Assembly: GCF_004136555.1 (NCBI RefSeq)
Contig: NZ_NOIT01000023.1
Location: 1 to 40,329 of the forward strand
Length of the DNA: 40,329 nucleotides
Origin: Kocuria carniphila
Lineage (GTDB): Bacteria > Actinomycetota > Actinomycetes > Actinomycetales > Micrococcaceae
Reading direction: 5' to 3'
A program made the position numbers and the translations under genes. How positions within the stretch are numbered: the first letter of the stretch is position 1; each line of letters starts with the position of its first letter. Shown here one piece after another: positions 40,260 to 40,329 of this stretch. The notes beneath the pieces are model-generated. The model was not told the DNA's origin. It was given only the letters and a program-made list of their open reading frames with translations, and searched no databases.

Positions 40260-40329
40260 GTTGTTTGTCAACTCAATAGTGTGCCTAGTTTGTTGATACC
40301 GAAAAGTATTTGTATTTTTTGGTTGATGG
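40260..40329 (+). promoter_or_regulatory. 16S rRNA leader with antitermination/processing motif (truncated by window end)
   Basis: GTTGTTTG (40260-40267) and AACTCAATAGTGTGCC (40270-40285), followed by TAGTTTGTTGATACC, are the conserved leader elements found upstream of 16S rRNA in Actinomycetota; the mycobacterial leader reads very similarly. The AT-rich tail to 40329 agrees. The mature 16S rRNA should begin shortly beyond the window. No mature rRNA is inside. Confidence 0.75.

Overview
The window is chromosomal DNA from a high-GC Gram-positive bacterium, roughly 60-65% G+C by eye. It is most likely a member of the Actinomycetota close to Micrococcaceae. Evidence for this: codon use strongly biased to G/C at third positions, many ATGA/GTGA stop-start overlaps, GTG starts, a probable leaderless gene, actinobacterial families (913-aa Orn/Lys/Arg decarboxylase, CE1758/CE1759-type LLM oxidoreductase plus FMN reductase pair), and a right edge that matches the leader of a 16S rRNA operon (GTTGTTTG..AACTCAATAGTGTGCC). 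No phage, IS element, CRISPR array or tRNA gene was seen. Coding density is high and nearly all genes look intact.

Layout. (1) 1-3015: a TetR repressor divergent from a YhgE/Pip-type membrane protein, with twin operators between them, then a small DUF4870 membrane protein and a strong terminator. (2) 3140-10221: a 5-oxoproline (pyroglutamate) utilisation cluster. An NRAMP-like transporter and a DUF1445/D-glutamate-cyclase-family protein read rightward. PxpA, a PxpB-PxpC fusion, a biotin carboxylase-BCCP protein and a GntR/FCD regulator read leftward towards them. Both promoter regions carry the same FadR-type palindrome TTGTTSAACAA. (3) 10231-11684: a cation diffusion facilitator translationally coupled to a lipoprotein that looks like half of a solute-binding protein. 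(4) 11771-14227: an LLM flavin monooxygenase/FMN reductase/MarR operon with a TTCAAATTTGAA operator. (5) 14251-16581: a Fic-domain protein with C-terminal winged helix, divergent from an SDR across a 33-bp palindrome. The pair is bracketed by two copies of a 64-bp palindromic repeat. (6) 16591-25960: an MFS transporter, a membrane molybdopterin oxidoreductase, an acyl-CoA synthetase, a thioesterase, an SMP-30 lactonase-like protein and a large basic-amino-acid decarboxylase. (7) 26084-33245: a complete sialic acid / amino sugar catabolic locus (sodium:solute symporter, NanA, NanK, NanE, NagB; divergent NanR, NagA) with a 20-bp palindrome over the predicted start of transcription. (8) 33297-39886: a TetR regulator, a GNAT acetyltransferase and a fatty-acid beta-oxidation operon (hydratase/3-hydroxyacyl-CoA dehydrogenase fusion, acyl-CoA dehydrogenase, acyl-CoA synthetase). 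(9) 39989-40329: a strong hairpin terminator followed by a predicted rRNA promoter and leader.

Working together: most blocks are small catabolic operons paired with a local one-component regulator and a recognisable palindromic operator. The sialate locus converts Neu5Ac to fructose-6-P, the Pxp cluster converts 5-oxoproline to glutamate, and the last block feeds acyl chains into beta-oxidation. The least explained signals are at DNA level. An 11-mer, GCGGCGTCGTC (or its complement), occurs 12 times in both orientations, in intergenic DNA and inside proteins in three reading frames. There is also the pair of 64-bp palindromic elements and the large palindrome between fic and the SDR gene. All coordinates and motif counts were read by eye; no database search was run.
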